Positions 50,263 through 59,650 of a stretch of 64,000 nucleotides of DNA are shown one piece after another. The translations under genes and the position numbers were made by a program. Numbering within the stretch: the first letter of the stretch is position 1; each line of letters starts with the position of its first letter. Below the pieces are notes generated by a model. The model was not told where the DNA came from. It saw only the letters and a program-made list of their open reading frames with translations, and made no database searches. Origin of the DNA: Methylococcus mesophilus (GTDB taxonomy: Bacteria > Pseudomonadota > Gammaproteobacteria > Methylococcales > Methylococcaceae); assembly GCF_026247885.1 (NCBI RefSeq), contig NZ_CP110921.1, positions 3,231,501 through 3,295,500 on the forward strand. Direction: 5' to 3'.

Positions 50263-53200
50263 TTACTCACTTCCCCACTCAGAATACAAAAGTCGCTCCA
50301 GCTCAAGCATCGTTACGGGGAACTGCGTTAGTAGTTCCCCCAACCTGTTCTGATCAACTAACATTACACCGTTCAGCTCAGCTTGTTCGAGCGCTTGGGC
50401 ACTGAAGAATTGATTTGTCATTCCAACTTTCTTGAATTGTACGTTGGGGTGCTTGCGCTGGTAAAAAGCTTCGCCGCCAACAAGATCCTTGATGGCCTCC
50501 CAGCCGAATTTTGCCCCCTCATTGCTTGAAGTCTTGGTTTGAATCAGCACGCCATGACCATCTGAGATGGCCACGACATCTACACCCTGGTCATTCGTAC
50601 CAGGAGTGCAATAGCAAACGTCGAAGCCCTGCTTGCTCCAGAGTGCAGCCGCCAATCCTTCGAAGTGACGCCACTCCATTCGCAGGACAAGGTCCAGATC
50701 GATACGCTCCTGAAGCTCAGCAGCGTCACCGCCAGGAACTACGTCGACAATGTCGAAATCACCGGGAGCAAGGTCGCCGGAGCCGTTGAGCATGTCGCTC
50801 GCCAACCTCCGCTTCTTGGTCAGCAACTGGTCGAGTTTGACGTCGAAAGTGGAGAAGTCGTCGGCGGTCACGACTGGGTAGTAGACGAAGACGTCCTTCT
50901 CCTGCCCGATGCGATACGCACGGTCCGTCGCCTGGTCCTCTTTGGCAGGATTCCAGGTCCGTGTGTAGTGGATGACGTGGTTGGCAGCCTGAATGTTCAC
51001 GCCGAAGCCGACAGCCACCGGTGAGAGGATGATGACCCCGAAACCAGGCTTCTCCTGGAAAGCCTTGATACGCTTCTGACGGCTCGCGGCGTGGCTTGTT
51101 GCAGCGCTGGTTTCGCCGTTGATGATGTCCGCGCGTACCTTGAAGGTCTGCTCAATGTAGTGCTGCAGCAGCCGCTGGATGTTTCGGAATTCGCAGAAGA
51201 TGATGGCCTTCTCATCCTTGGTTCGAATGCGTTCGAGCTGACCAAGCAGCCAGTCCAACTTCGGCGCCTTGGCTCGGTAGTCCGACAGTGGCTCGGGCTT
51301 GGACGCCGCTAACCCATGTCGCCGAGGGTCTGTGCATACGAGCCTGAGGTACTGCAGCAGCCCCAGATGGTTCTTGAAGGGAACTGAGGCAGACGGGTCG
51401 TTGCGCTTCTTGAAGTCCTCAATCGCCTTGGCGTACAGGTTGCGTTGTGTCGTCGACAAACGAAGTCGGCGGCAGTCGTCGACGATGACCTTCTGCGGCA
51501 AGTCTTTGGCGACCTCGGCCTTCGTGCGCCGCAGAATCTGAGGGGAGATGCGGGTGCGAAGTTCCTCGACCCGAGCGCGTTCTTCATCGTCCCGCGCCTC
51601 AATCGGCTTTCGATACCGTTGGCCGAAGTCGTTGAGGGCACCCAGCAGACCTGGCTGGACGAAGTCGAACAGACACCAAAGGTCAGCGAGAGTGTTCTCG
51701 ACCGGCGTTCCTGTGCACGCCACCTTGAAGCCGACGTTCTGCTTTTTCGCAGCCCGGGTAACCATCGCTGCTGGGTTCTTGATGCGCTGGGCCTCGTCGC
51801 AAACCATCACAGACCAGCGCTCAGCAGCAAAGGAGAACTCGAGGTCGCGCAACGTCTCGTAGGTGGTCAAAACTACCTTTGCCCCACCGACCCAGCCAGG
51901 CTTCAGGAAGCGCACCAAGCCATCCTCAGTGCGCAGGCGCTCATCAATGGCTTCTCGCGGCACCCGCAGTGGCGCGAGGGACTCGCCGTAGGCCGTGAGG
52001 ATGGGCAACGTACCCGGCCGTATGAACTTGCCTGCTTCGTCCTTCCAGTTCTCCAGCAGGGATACAGGGGCGACCACTAGCATCGGCGCGACGCCGCGGT
52101 CGTTCTCGGCAAGCCAGCCCATGAACGTGAGCAGCTGGTAAGTCTTGCCAAGGCCCATGTCGTCGGCAAGCACTGCGCCGCGTACATGGTACTCCGCCCG
52201 GGAGCGGTGCAAATGCTGCAGCCACGCCAAGCCCTGCTGCTGATGAGGCAGTAGGTTGAAGTTCGGGTTCAAGCAGCGAGGAAGGTCTGGCTCGGCGGGA
52301 AGCGCCAGCAGCGCTTCTCGCCGCTGTTCTTCATAGTCGACCGCCTGGATGTTAGCTCGAAGGATGAGCGTCTTTCTTGCGCCGAGCTTCTCCTTGCGCT
52401 CGACAACCTTCCGTTCCGGGTCGAAATTCTTACGCTTAACCTCGTCCAGAACCTCATCGAAGATTCCAGCGATGTCTTTTGCGTCCTCAATGGGCATCGG
52501 CTTGGGCAGCCAAGGAACCTCGACGGCGTCCTTTCCGGCTGCCTCTGCCTTGCCCACCGCTTCCCGTAGCTTGTCCAATGCGTCCTTCGTTGCAGGGACA
52601 GCCACGAGCTCGGTGTCGCCCTCGGGTGTATACGCAATCAGAGGTAAGACGTTCTCCGGGAACCAGCCTTCATCATCCTTTTTCTTGGTGATGTACGGCG
52701 AGTAGTACGGTTTCTCGACGTCGATACCCTCGATACGGGTGGAGTACGCGCTGAGGTCATGTACTTGGGCGTAGGAGACCATCGCGGCGGGCTTGCGCCG
52801 CTGCTCCAAGACCCCTCGCAGTTCAGCCAGGTGCGCCGGTGTCTCGCCTTGCAGCTCCAGGTCGTAGCCGTTCCAGCCCAGCAGTTGGAAGCCCTTGGCG
52901 AGAGAGCCTTCCAACCGTGTGACGAACTTCCCAAGGTCCTCGTCCGTCAGCCACTCGGTTTCGGACGTTGCCGGGCCTGTCGCGCTCGCCGACTCAATTA
53001 GGAGGCCAACGCGCAACGGGTAGCCAGTGCCGTCGCGCTCTATCATCGGAGCGAAGCGCTCGTACTGCAGGCCAGCGCTTTCGCGGGCAGACTCAAACTG
53101 TCCTTCGTCGATGACTTCCTGGGCGTCCGGGCCCAGGGCTGCGTACGGGTTCAGGATGAAGGCTTGAGCCCGCGAGCCTGCAACCCGGCGCAGGGGAAGT

Positions 53201-54009
53201 CGCTTCACCTCCTGGAGGACAGTCTTGACCTGCGGCGTGATGAGGACTTGGACGATGCCCTCGGGCGTGACGATGTCGTATCTGTCCAGGACTTCCCGAG
53301 ATCTGTCGAAGCGCTCCAGCCAATCTGGAGGTGCACCGGCGAACGTCGGCTCAATCTCAATGACGTTATCGTCGGCTATCTGCGCAGACTTGCGCAGCGC
53401 GATGTCGAGCCGCTCCGGGGTGAGCACCACCGAGCGATGAAGGAAGTCGTCGAGTCGTGCGCCAGCCTTCAGTGCCAGAGTCCGGATTCGACCCCAGGCC
53501 TGGCGATGCAGCCGCTCATCGCGTTGCTCTTGTCTGCGCCGTGCGAAGTCGCGGACCTCGGAGAAGAGCTCCCATTGCTCCGGGCGCATGAGCTCCATCC
53601 GCTCATCGCGAAGCAACATCGCTCCGATGACATCTGGCTGGTTTCTGAACTTGTCAGAGCGCCAAGCGGCCACGGCGATGGAAAAGTCATGGTCAATCAG
53701 GGAGTTTCGGCTTTGTAGTGTAACTTCACTGTCTGTGAACGGTGGCAATTCCAATACTGCGGGTAGCTCATCGTATCCAGGGCTGCGCATTGCCTCGTAG
53801 ACTGCGGGCCAAGGGATCAGCACCTCGTCTTCTGCCAATTGGTCTGCCAGTCCATCATCGACGAGCTGAGCAAGGTAGCCAGAAAGAAGTTCGCTGTGCA
53901 GATGGGCCCCGCTGCCCGTTCGACCGACGTGAACGCCTTGATCCGAGAGTCGGCGGTGCCAGGAGATGTCGGCGGTCGCCTGCGCTTTCTTGAAAAGTCT
54001 GAACACCAT
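50263..54009 (-). CDS. zorD: ZorD: SNF2-type helicase with C-terminal Mrr-like nuclease
   Basis: A 1248-residue effector of type I Zorya. SNF2 motifs are clear: LADDMGLGKTYQLL near residue 613, CDEAQRIKNP near 735, and GVIILSPVAVGFGVNIQAA...DQATDRAYRIGQEKDVFVY in the C-lobe. The last 150 residues form an Mrr-type PD-(D/E)XK nuclease (FEGLAAALWSKQGFDVCY, DQGVDVVAISDGHGVLIQTK). ATG 54009 has AGGA upstream; GTG 54045 would overlap zorC. ZorD is thought to degrade phage DNA after activation. Confidence 0.92.
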   Translation of the reverse strand: MVFRLFKKAQATADISWHRRLSDQGVHVGRTGSGAHLHSELLSGYLAQLVDDGLADQLAEDEVLIPWPAVYEAMRSPGYDELPAVLELPPFTDSEVTLQSRNSLIDHDFSIAVAAWRSDKFRNQPDVIGAMLLRDERMELMRPEQWELFSEVRDFARRRQEQRDERLHRQAWGRIRTLALKAGARLDDFLHRSVVLTPERLDIALRKSAQIADDNVIEIEPTFAGAPPDWLERFDRSREVLDRYDIVTPEGIVQVLITPQVKTVLQEVKRLPLRRVAGSRAQAFILNPYAALGPDAQEVIDEGQFESARESAGLQYERFAPMIERDGTGYPLRVGLLIESASATGPATSETEWLTDEDLGKFVTRLEGSLAKGFQLLGWNGYDLELQGETPAHLAELRGVLEQRRKPAAMVSYAQVHDLSAYSTRIEGIDVEKPYYSPYITKKKDDEGWFPENVLPLIAYTPEGDTELVAVPATKDALDKLREAVGKAEAAGKDAVEVPWLPKPMPIEDAKDIAGIFDEVLDEVKRKNFDPERKVVERKEKLGARKTLILRANIQAVDYEEQRREALLALPAEPDLPRCLNPNFNLLPHQQQGLAWLQHLHRSRAEYHVRGAVLADDMGLGKTYQLLTFMGWLAENDRGVAPMLVVAPVSLLENWKDEAGKFIRPGTLPILTAYGESLAPLRVPREAIDERLRTEDGLVRFLKPGWVGGAKVVLTTYETLRDLEFSFAAERWSVMVCDEAQRIKNPAAMVTRAAKKQNVGFKVACTGTPVENTLADLWCLFDFVQPGLLGALNDFGQRYRKPIEARDDEERARVEELRTRISPQILRRTKAEVAKDLPQKVIVDDCRRLRLSTTQRNLYAKAIEDFKKRNDPSASVPFKNHLGLLQYLRLVCTDPRRHGLAASKPEPLSDYRAKAPKLDWLLGQLERIRTKDEKAIIFCEFRNIQRLLQHYIEQTFKVRADIINGETSAATSHAASRQKRIKAFQEKPGFGVIILSPVAVGFGVNIQAANHVIHYTRTWNPAKEDQATDRAYRIGQEKDVFVYYPVVTADDFSTFDVKLDQLLTKKRRLASDMLNGSGDLAPGDFDIVDVVPGGDAAELQERIDLDLVLRMEWRHFEGLAAALWSKQGFDVCYCTPGTNDQGVDVVAISDGHGVLIQTKTSSNEGAKFGWEAIKDLVGGEAFYQRKHPNVQFKKVGMTNQFFSAQALEQAELNGVMLVDQNRLGELLTQFPVTMLELERLLYSEWGSE

Positions 54010-54035
54010 TCGAGTCGTCCTATCGCCCTGTCGAG

Positions 54036-55754
54036 TTACCGCCACCAGCCCTTACCAGCCTTGTATCGGAACCCCCAGCCCAGCAATGCCTTGTTCACTT
54101 GAAGGTCGGAGTCATCCGTCCTCACCCATAGATTGCCATTCAGCTTTCTGAGGTCTTCGACCTTCAGGCCATGCTCCCTCGCGTAGACATCAAGTTCGAC
54201 CTGACTGAAATTTTCTTGGGGCCTCGCACGTCGATCGCTATTTCCAACGCCCAGTTCGTGACCTACATGGCGCGGGGGTGACACGGCAGCTGGCTGGGCA
54301 GGGATAGAAGCGGGCGTGGCAACACGTTGCGCAACGTTTTTGCGAATCGTGTTCGGGTGAATGTCAAAGTGCTTCTTCAACGTGCCTTCGAACATATCCT
54401 CCCAGCGGTTCCAGCCGTGAATTCCGTCCTGGTGCTTCATCCAAAGAATTCTGTTGCTGTGCTTCAACGAGTTCGGAGCATCCACGGCCGTTCCCACTGG
54501 ATGGGTTGCATTAAACGGGAGCTTCTGGCGCACGTCGTAGCCGTAGAAAGCACCTCCGTCGCCGAACTCTACGGCGACCAAGTCGCCGAGGGTCATGATG
54601 AACGCGTTGTTCGCGCTGCCCGATGCCTTGAGCTCGGTGTACAGGCCCTTCATCTTTTCGCGCAGCGCTTCGAAGTCCCTGTCCCGCGAATATAGGGCCC
54701 TGGCACCCAGAGCAAACTGAATGTTGTCCATCGACTTCACGTAGCGCAGCCAGAAGTTGGCCCGTCTGCGGTCGCCGACACCGTCCTCCGCGAGCTTGGT
54801 GAAGAACGCTTCGATGAATTCGCGCTTGAGCCACTCCGACACCATTTCACGCGCGGCTGGTACAACCCCGCCCCAGCGCATTTCGTTCGAAGGCAGCCAT
54901 GGGTTACCCCACCATTCGACCGACGCGTTGCGAAGCGGCTCATTGATGCCTGGCTGGCTCGCCGACGCGTACTTGTCGAGCATCAGGATGAGACCCCGGT
55001 CGCGGAGGACATGGTTGCTTGCCAGGATTTCAAGCAGTCGCGGGATGAGGTCTTTGAAGCGCTCCTGGCTGAGTGTGGTGGCTTGGCGGATTTGGGCGAG
55101 TACGAGCTCGCGCAAGAACCAGGATGACTTGACCACGCCGAGTTGTTCGCACAGGAGGTCAATCTTGATCGTGTCTCCTGAGAGCATGTCCGCTGCGTAT
55201 GGCGCGCACGGGTCATCGCCGAATAATTGGCGATTGCCCACGGCCGTGTTGACCCAATCAGGGTTTAGCTTCTCATCAACGATATTGCGCGTGCGCTCAT
55301 TGAGGTAGTCCCTCAGGTCGCCCCAATTTTTCTTCGCAACAGTTGGAGCCTGGTCAATCTTGGCGTCGTACGTGAAGTAGCTTCGGACTAGGCCCTGATA
55401 GCACCGCCTGTACCAGCGTGGCTCCCCCAACCACTGGTCCACGCCAGCTTTGGCGTCCAAGACCGCCATGAACCGTTGTCGGTCTTCCATGATGCAGGGG
55501 CCAGAAGGGCTGCTTGGTACACACATGCCGAACGAGACCAACCTGGCATCCTTGAGTGTCTCGAGCCGTTGCGTCTCCCAGAATGTCCGGACCGCGGCCT
55601 GCTGCAGATCCTGAGGCACGGTGTTCCCTGTGCCAGCCTTGTTGTGGCGCTGGAGGGAAGCGATGACCGGATCGAGGCCATCATCGGTCACCTTGAACGA
55701 TCGCTCGGTCAGGCTGCCCCGTAGGAGTCCAGAGAGGCGGTCAAGCGCTGTCAT
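54036..55754 (-). CDS. zorC: ZorC: EH_Signature protein
   Basis: The 572-residue protein overlaps zorB by ATGA and precedes zorD, the type I order. It is largely helical with WETQRLETLKDARLVSFG near residue 55 and the EH_Signature-type region RILWMKHQDGIHGWNRWEDMFEG near 450. The C-terminus (REHGLKVEDLRKLNGNLWVRTDD) recalls a DNA-binding or kleisin-like tail. ZorC is proposed to bind DNA and link the membrane motor to ZorD. Confidence 0.9.
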   Translation of the reverse strand: MTALDRLSGLLRGSLTERSFKVTDDGLDPVIASLQRHNKAGTGNTVPQDLQQAAVRTFWETQRLETLKDARLVSFGMCVPSSPSGPCIMEDRQRFMAVLDAKAGVDQWLGEPRWYRRCYQGLVRSYFTYDAKIDQAPTVAKKNWGDLRDYLNERTRNIVDEKLNPDWVNTAVGNRQLFGDDPCAPYAADMLSGDTIKIDLLCEQLGVVKSSWFLRELVLAQIRQATTLSQERFKDLIPRLLEILASNHVLRDRGLILMLDKYASASQPGINEPLRNASVEWWGNPWLPSNEMRWGGVVPAAREMVSEWLKREFIEAFFTKLAEDGVGDRRRANFWLRYVKSMDNIQFALGARALYSRDRDFEALREKMKGLYTELKASGSANNAFIMTLGDLVAVEFGDGGAFYGYDVRQKLPFNATHPVGTAVDAPNSLKHSNRILWMKHQDGIHGWNRWEDMFEGTLKKHFDIHPNTIRKNVAQRVATPASIPAQPAAVSPPRHVGHELGVGNSDRRARPQENFSQVELDVYAREHGLKVEDLRKLNGNLWVRTDDSDLQVNKALLGWGFRYKAGKGWWR

Positions 55755-56461
55755 CGCAGCGCACAGTCGCCAAAGTTGCCCGCAACGGCCGGCGGAGTAG
55801 CGCGTGTTTCATCGACACCAAGGAATTCCAATCGCATCTCAACGCGGCGGCTCTCCTCGGCCGTATCCTTTGAATCATTGAATGAGTAACCGCCTACGAA
55901 GAACAGTCCACGAACTTGTTCTTTCTGGTCGTCATTGAGCAAGCTTGGGCCGCTGGTAGCGAACATTGCGCAAAGCACCTTCTGGCTGCGAAGGAGGCTC
56001 AGATTCAGGTTGGCGAGATAGGTTCCCGTCTTGTCGGTGTAGCCCTCGACGACGATGCGCTTGAGGACGCTTTTGCCTAGGTCGTCATTGGCAAGGTTTA
56101 GGATTTCCGGGACGAACTTTCGCAGGACCTCTTCCTGCTGGCTATTCAGGCGCCAGTCTCCGAAAGCGAATTGCGCGCGCTGGCCGAAATCGATAACCTG
56201 GCGAAGCTTGTCGACCTTGATGTCCTCATGACGCCTCGCTGCCTCTTCGAAACGCTTCAAGATTTCTTCAATGTTCTTGCGATGTTGCTCTTGCTTGCGC
56301 TCATGTTCAGTCACGTTCTTGGTGACCGCCAGCAGCGCAACGCCCATGACGACAAGGAACAGCACCATCAGAGCCGTCATAAGGTCGGCGAATGAAATCC
56401 AGAAGGGCTTCTCCGCCTCGTCGCGGTTTCCCCTTCGCCGAATAGCATGAATGCCGAGCAT
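55751..56461 (-). CDS. zorB: ZorB: MotB/OmpA-like motor anchor
   Basis: A 236-residue protein. One membrane span near residues 22-48 contains the proton-carrying Asp in SFADLMTALMVLFLVVMG. A coiled linker is followed by a peptidoglycan-binding OmpA-like domain (IVVEGYTDKTGTYLANLNLSLLRSQKV) near 145-175. ZorB forms a proton-driven complex with ZorA. ATG 56461 is preferred over GTG 56464. Confidence 0.92.
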   Translation of the reverse strand: MLGIHAIRRRGNRDEAEKPFWISFADLMTALMVLFLVVMGVALLAVTKNVTEHERKQEQHRKNIEEILKRFEEAARRHEDIKVDKLRQVIDFGQRAQFAFGDWRLNSQQEEVLRKFVPEILNLANDDLGKSVLKRIVVEGYTDKTGTYLANLNLSLLRSQKVLCAMFATSGPSLLNDDQKEQVRGLFFVGGYSFNDSKDTAEESRRVEMRLEFLGVDETRATPPAVAGNFGDCALR

Positions 56462-56464
56462 CAC

Positions 56465-58435
56465 TTAGCGCCTCGGGGCAAGGCTGCCGAGCGAGACCTC
56501 AAGCTCTTGGACAGCAGTAGAAAGGAGGCCGACGGCACTGCTCAGCTTGGAATGGAAATCATAGTTAACCTTTGCCAAGGTCGAGACCACAGACTCGCGG
56601 AATGCTTCGCTGGAATCAGCCAGAACCTGACTTACGCCGTCCAAGTACTCGTCAGCGGTCTTCTGCGCTTGGCTTAACTTATTCGTCGATGCCTCGATTC
56701 GCTGCAGCACGTCGCCGGTGAGGCTGGCTTCTTTCCTCGCCAATTCGACAGTCGAACGTACCTCTGCGAGCAGCGCACTAACCGAGTCCCGCTGTGCCTT
56801 GTAGTCTCGAAGGGCGTCCTGCAACGCGCCAGAGCTTGTCGTGAGTGAGCCAGACAATTCGGCCAGTTTGCCGCTGACCGTCGCTGTTTGCCCCATGACT
56901 GCCGCGACCCGGTCGCCGGCTGCGGCAAAATTCGTCGCTGCCGTATCCAGGCGGCTCGCACCCGCACTCATCTTGTCCACGGTCGAGGATGTGGCAGTCG
57001 TGAGCGTGGAGATGCTTTGTGCCATCGTTTGCGAGGCGGTAGAAATCTCCTTGACTGCGGCTTCGACGCTGCCGGTCATCGTAGAAACGACTGTGGAAGC
57101 CCGTTCGGTCATCGACTGTTCGCGTGTCCGGTTTTCTTCAAAAACCTTGGCCTGCGACTCGCTGAGCTTGCCCAGAATGGCCGTCATTTGCTGACCGATA
57201 GAATCTAGCGTGGCCTGGAGTTTCTGTTGCGTCTCGGCTTGGGAGGACTGAACCAACTGTCGAATCTGGTCAACGAACTCCTGCGTCTGGGTGTTTATAC
57301 TGGTTTGACGTTCCTCCATCGCCTTGATGGAAACTGCCATCTGAGCGGCCATATCGTCAGTTGTCCTGCGCCCGCTCTCTTCGAGCTTGTCAACCAGGGC
57401 GTTGAGCGAGGCGACAGCGTCCTGCATCCCTTGGGCGGTCCGCTGATTCAGCTCGTTGATACCGTGGATTTGCCCGCCAAACAGATCGTTCAGGCGCTGG
57501 CTGAAACTGACCATAACGTCGTTGAGCATATTGACGGCGGTAGCGCTCTGCTCGCCGGACGCAGTTTCAACGGAATTGGCAATCTTGTCCAAGGGGGCTT
57601 TGAGGCTGCGCTCGATGCTGCCAGCGATGACGTCGCCCAGAAGCTGGTTGTTTTCGCGGGTTGACGCTAGCTGTGCGTCCGTGAGCTCTCTCAAGATGTC
57701 GCTCAGTTCCTTGACCAGTGCATCCTTGAGAATCTTGGTTTGACTGGCGGATGCTTCTGACGCGTTAACCAAACGGAACAGGTATTCCTCGCCGGCACCA
57801 GACTCGAAGCGTGCGTCGATGCCATGAGCGATGGCTTCCGTCTTCCGGTAAAGCGCGGCCAAGAGCAATTTTTCGACGAAGGTAACCAGCATAGCGGCTG
57901 TAATTGCAGCAGCCGAAATGAGGAACGCCTCGCCGACCGTGTGCATCAGGGATTCGAGACTGGCACGAACTGTTGCCGCGTTTTCGCTCACCTGAAAGCG
58001 ACGCAACCCTTCAATCAGTCCGGTGAAGGTTCCGATGATGCCCAAGCCGGTAAAAATGCCAGGCAAATGCTTGAAAAATTCGGTGCGCAGACGGCTGTCG
58101 ACAACAAACTGTTCATTGAAAAACGTTTCGGCAGCGACTGTGGAACGAACTGCGACAACCTGCATTTGACCGTCTCGCTCCTCCCTCTGCTCATGTAGCG
58201 TGTCCTGAAATTCGGCCCAGAGATGGGCAAGTTGCCCGTCGCCAGCAAAGAGTTTCTTGAAATCACTGGGATTCGTCTTGGCCTCGAACGACTCGATCTC
58301 AAGAAGGATCTTCCGCAGCCTGAACCAGTGAATCGCGGCAGGCAGGAAGAAAAAAATACAAAACGCTACAACCAATAAACCGAGAAACCCGCCAGTCACC
58401 AAGAGGTGGGCGGCAATTCCGGAAAGCTCAAGCAT
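56465..58435 (-). CDS. zorA: ZorA: MotA/ExbB-like motor protein with long tail
   Basis: The 656-residue first gene of the operon. Membrane spans lie near residues 10-35, 128-148 (GIFTGLGIIGTFTGLI, ExbB/MotA signature) and 173-198 (FLISAAAITAAMLVTFVEKLL). From about 240 to the end it is a long coiled coil (repeated QSATAVNMLNDVMVSF, TMAQSISTLTTATSS), the intracellular tail that signals from the membrane motor to ZorC/ZorD. GGGAG lies upstream of ATG 58435. Confidence 0.93.
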   Translation of the reverse strand: MLELSGIAAHLLVTGGFLGLLVVAFCIFFFLPAAIHWFRLRKILLEIESFEAKTNPSDFKKLFAGDGQLAHLWAEFQDTLHEQREERDGQMQVVAVRSTVAAETFFNEQFVVDSRLRTEFFKHLPGIFTGLGIIGTFTGLIEGLRRFQVSENAATVRASLESLMHTVGEAFLISAAAITAAMLVTFVEKLLLAALYRKTEAIAHGIDARFESGAGEEYLFRLVNASEASASQTKILKDALVKELSDILRELTDAQLASTRENNQLLGDVIAGSIERSLKAPLDKIANSVETASGEQSATAVNMLNDVMVSFSQRLNDLFGGQIHGINELNQRTAQGMQDAVASLNALVDKLEESGRRTTDDMAAQMAVSIKAMEERQTSINTQTQEFVDQIRQLVQSSQAETQQKLQATLDSIGQQMTAILGKLSESQAKVFEENRTREQSMTERASTVVSTMTGSVEAAVKEISTASQTMAQSISTLTTATSSTVDKMSAGASRLDTAATNFAAAGDRVAAVMGQTATVSGKLAELSGSLTTSSGALQDALRDYKAQRDSVSALLAEVRSTVELARKEASLTGDVLQRIEASTNKLSQAQKTADEYLDGVSQVLADSSEAFRESVVSTLAKVNYDFHSKLSSAVGLLSTAVQELEVSLGSLAPRR

Positions 58436-58652
58436 GTCTTTGTCACTCCCTGTTCTTGTGAATGCGCTCTCTCCGGCTCATCTTCGGCGCCACCCGCGCG
58501 CAGTTATCGACCTCGGACACCTGGAATTTCCACAATCGCCCGACGCGACGTGCAGCCAGACCCTTGCAGGCAATCCAGCGGTAGATCGAGTCGCGTGTGA
58601 CACCTAAATGTTCGGCAACCTAGTCCACAGACACCCACAGTTCAGCGGTCAT
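58396..58652 (-). pseudogene. Excisionase/AlpA-like HTH gene with in-frame TAG upstream of zorA
   Basis: ATG 58652 opens MTAELWVSVD, then a TAG (58620-58622), then the frame continues VAEHLGVTRDSIYRWIACKG and RRVGRLWKFQVSEVDN, a textbook HTH_17 domain, to TGA at 58396, 40 bases into zorA. The missing residue is normally acidic or Glu in this position, so GAG to TAG is the simplest cause. No usable start lies after the TAG before the first helix. Probable regulator of the operon, now broken or read through. Confidence 0.75.
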
Positions 58653-59140
58653 GGCGGTGCTCCTGCGGCAGAGTTTCGGGGCGCAGAAAGTCAGTTTCAA
58701 TCGCAATCGCAAAGGACGTAATGTATCAACTTGGCGGGTGGTGGGCGAACGTTCGACGCATGGACCGCTATCCAAGCCAAGCTGACTCGATGGCAGCATC
58801 TGGCTGACGACCACTTCGGTCGCGATCCACTAGCCTTTCAGTGAGGCAAGGTTGGTGACCTCGCACGGGTAGGCCCAGACCATTTGGACTGTTGATTCAT
58901 CCCGCACATTTTCATGCCAGTACCCATTTTCAATGCCCACCACCGACCAATTTACTGTTGCAACCCGACTGGCTGGAACCCCTAATTTTCCTGGGGACGG
59001 CCTCTTGAGCAGTCAAGAGCTCGGCAGAGAACAGAGAGAGAAAATCAGCCAATTTGGGCCGAAAATCGACTTTTTCGGGGATGGCTGGTCAAGAGGCCAA
59101 ACGCGAACTCCGCGCCAGCCGTGGCCTGTAGAGCGGGCAC
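58653..59140. other. Non-coding interval between the Zorya operon and tmRNA
   Basis: About 490 bases with no supported gene; a plus-strand frame at 58933-59196 has no family resemblance and ends antisense to the tmRNA. CTCTTGA and TCAAGAG (59002-59019) form a perfect 7-base stem with a 4-base loop. The region should contain the promoter of the HTH-zorABCD operon, but I see no strong -35/-10 pair. Confidence 0.4.
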
Positions 59141-59168
59141 AAAAAAGCCAGAGAATATTCTCTGGCTT
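59141..59168 (-). terminator. Rho-independent terminator of tmRNA
   Basis: A perfect 24-base palindrome, AAGCCAGAGAAT followed by ATTCTCTGGCTT (59145-59168), gives a 10-11 bp stem on the minus strand ending in TTTTTT (59146-59141), just after the tmRNA 3' end. Confidence 0.85.
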
Positions 59169-59174
59169 GGTGTC

Positions 59175-59530
59175 TGGTGGAGGCGGCGGGAATTGAACCC
59201 GCGTCCGCAAATCCTCTGCCATCGGCTCTACATGCGTATCCTCTCTATTGATTTAACCGGACGCTACCCGAGAGGCAGGGAAGACGGACGGCGATTCCGT
59301 TAGGTTTTAGCGCTTCGGCTCCGGACAGGCTTCAGCGCGAGCTTACAATTGGGTTACCCCCAACCAGCCGCTTGTAAGCGAGCTGCTGATCAGAGGCCGG
59401 CCGGCTTAAGCGGCCAGTGCGTAAACGTCGTCGTTGGCGTTTATTTGGTTTGCAGATTGATTTACGAGGTTATCTGCACCTCGGCATGCACCTCAGGTTT
59501 CGCGATCCACGTCGAAGCCATGTCGCCCCC
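59175..59530 (-). ncRNA. ssrA: Transfer-messenger RNA
   Basis: On the minus strand the gene starts GGGGGCGACATGG, contains the tag frame GCC AAC GAC GAC GTT TAC GCA CTG GCC GCT TAA at 59438-59406 (ANDDVYALAA) and ends with a tRNA-like TTCAATTCCCGCCGCCTCC ACCA at 59175. tmRNA rescues stalled ribosomes with SmpB and tags the peptides for ClpXP. The 3' end is a known integration hotspot, and here it is next to the Zorya island. Confidence 0.95.
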
Positions 59531-59618
59531 GAGTTGTATGATCAGACCGCGTGTTTCAGAGAAAGTTTCCCTGACGGCCGACCGAACGGGAATCATACCA
59601 GAAATGCCGGCAGCCTTG

Positions 59619-59640
59619 GGAGGGCGCTGCGGCGCCCTCC
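59619..59640. terminator. Stem-loop between the tmRNA and a minus-strand gene
   Basis: GGAGGGCGC and GCGCCCTCC (59619-59640) form a perfect 9-bp stem with a 4-base loop, directly downstream of the gene at 59651. A T-run is lacking, so it may be a weak or Rho-assisted terminator. Confidence 0.5.
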
Positions 59641-59650
59641 ACTCGCGGCT

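Noticed and set aside
48100-59175. A second copy of the tmRNA 3' end that would bound a Zorya island
   Set aside because: I looked for the tRNA-like TTCAATTCCCGCC sequence in this interval and did not see one, so integration of the Zorya island at ssrA is not supported from the window.
58933-59196. 87-codon frame before and into the tmRNA
   Set aside because: Ends in tmRNA 3' sequence (poly-Gly end), no homologue recognised and no ribosome binding site; likely chance.
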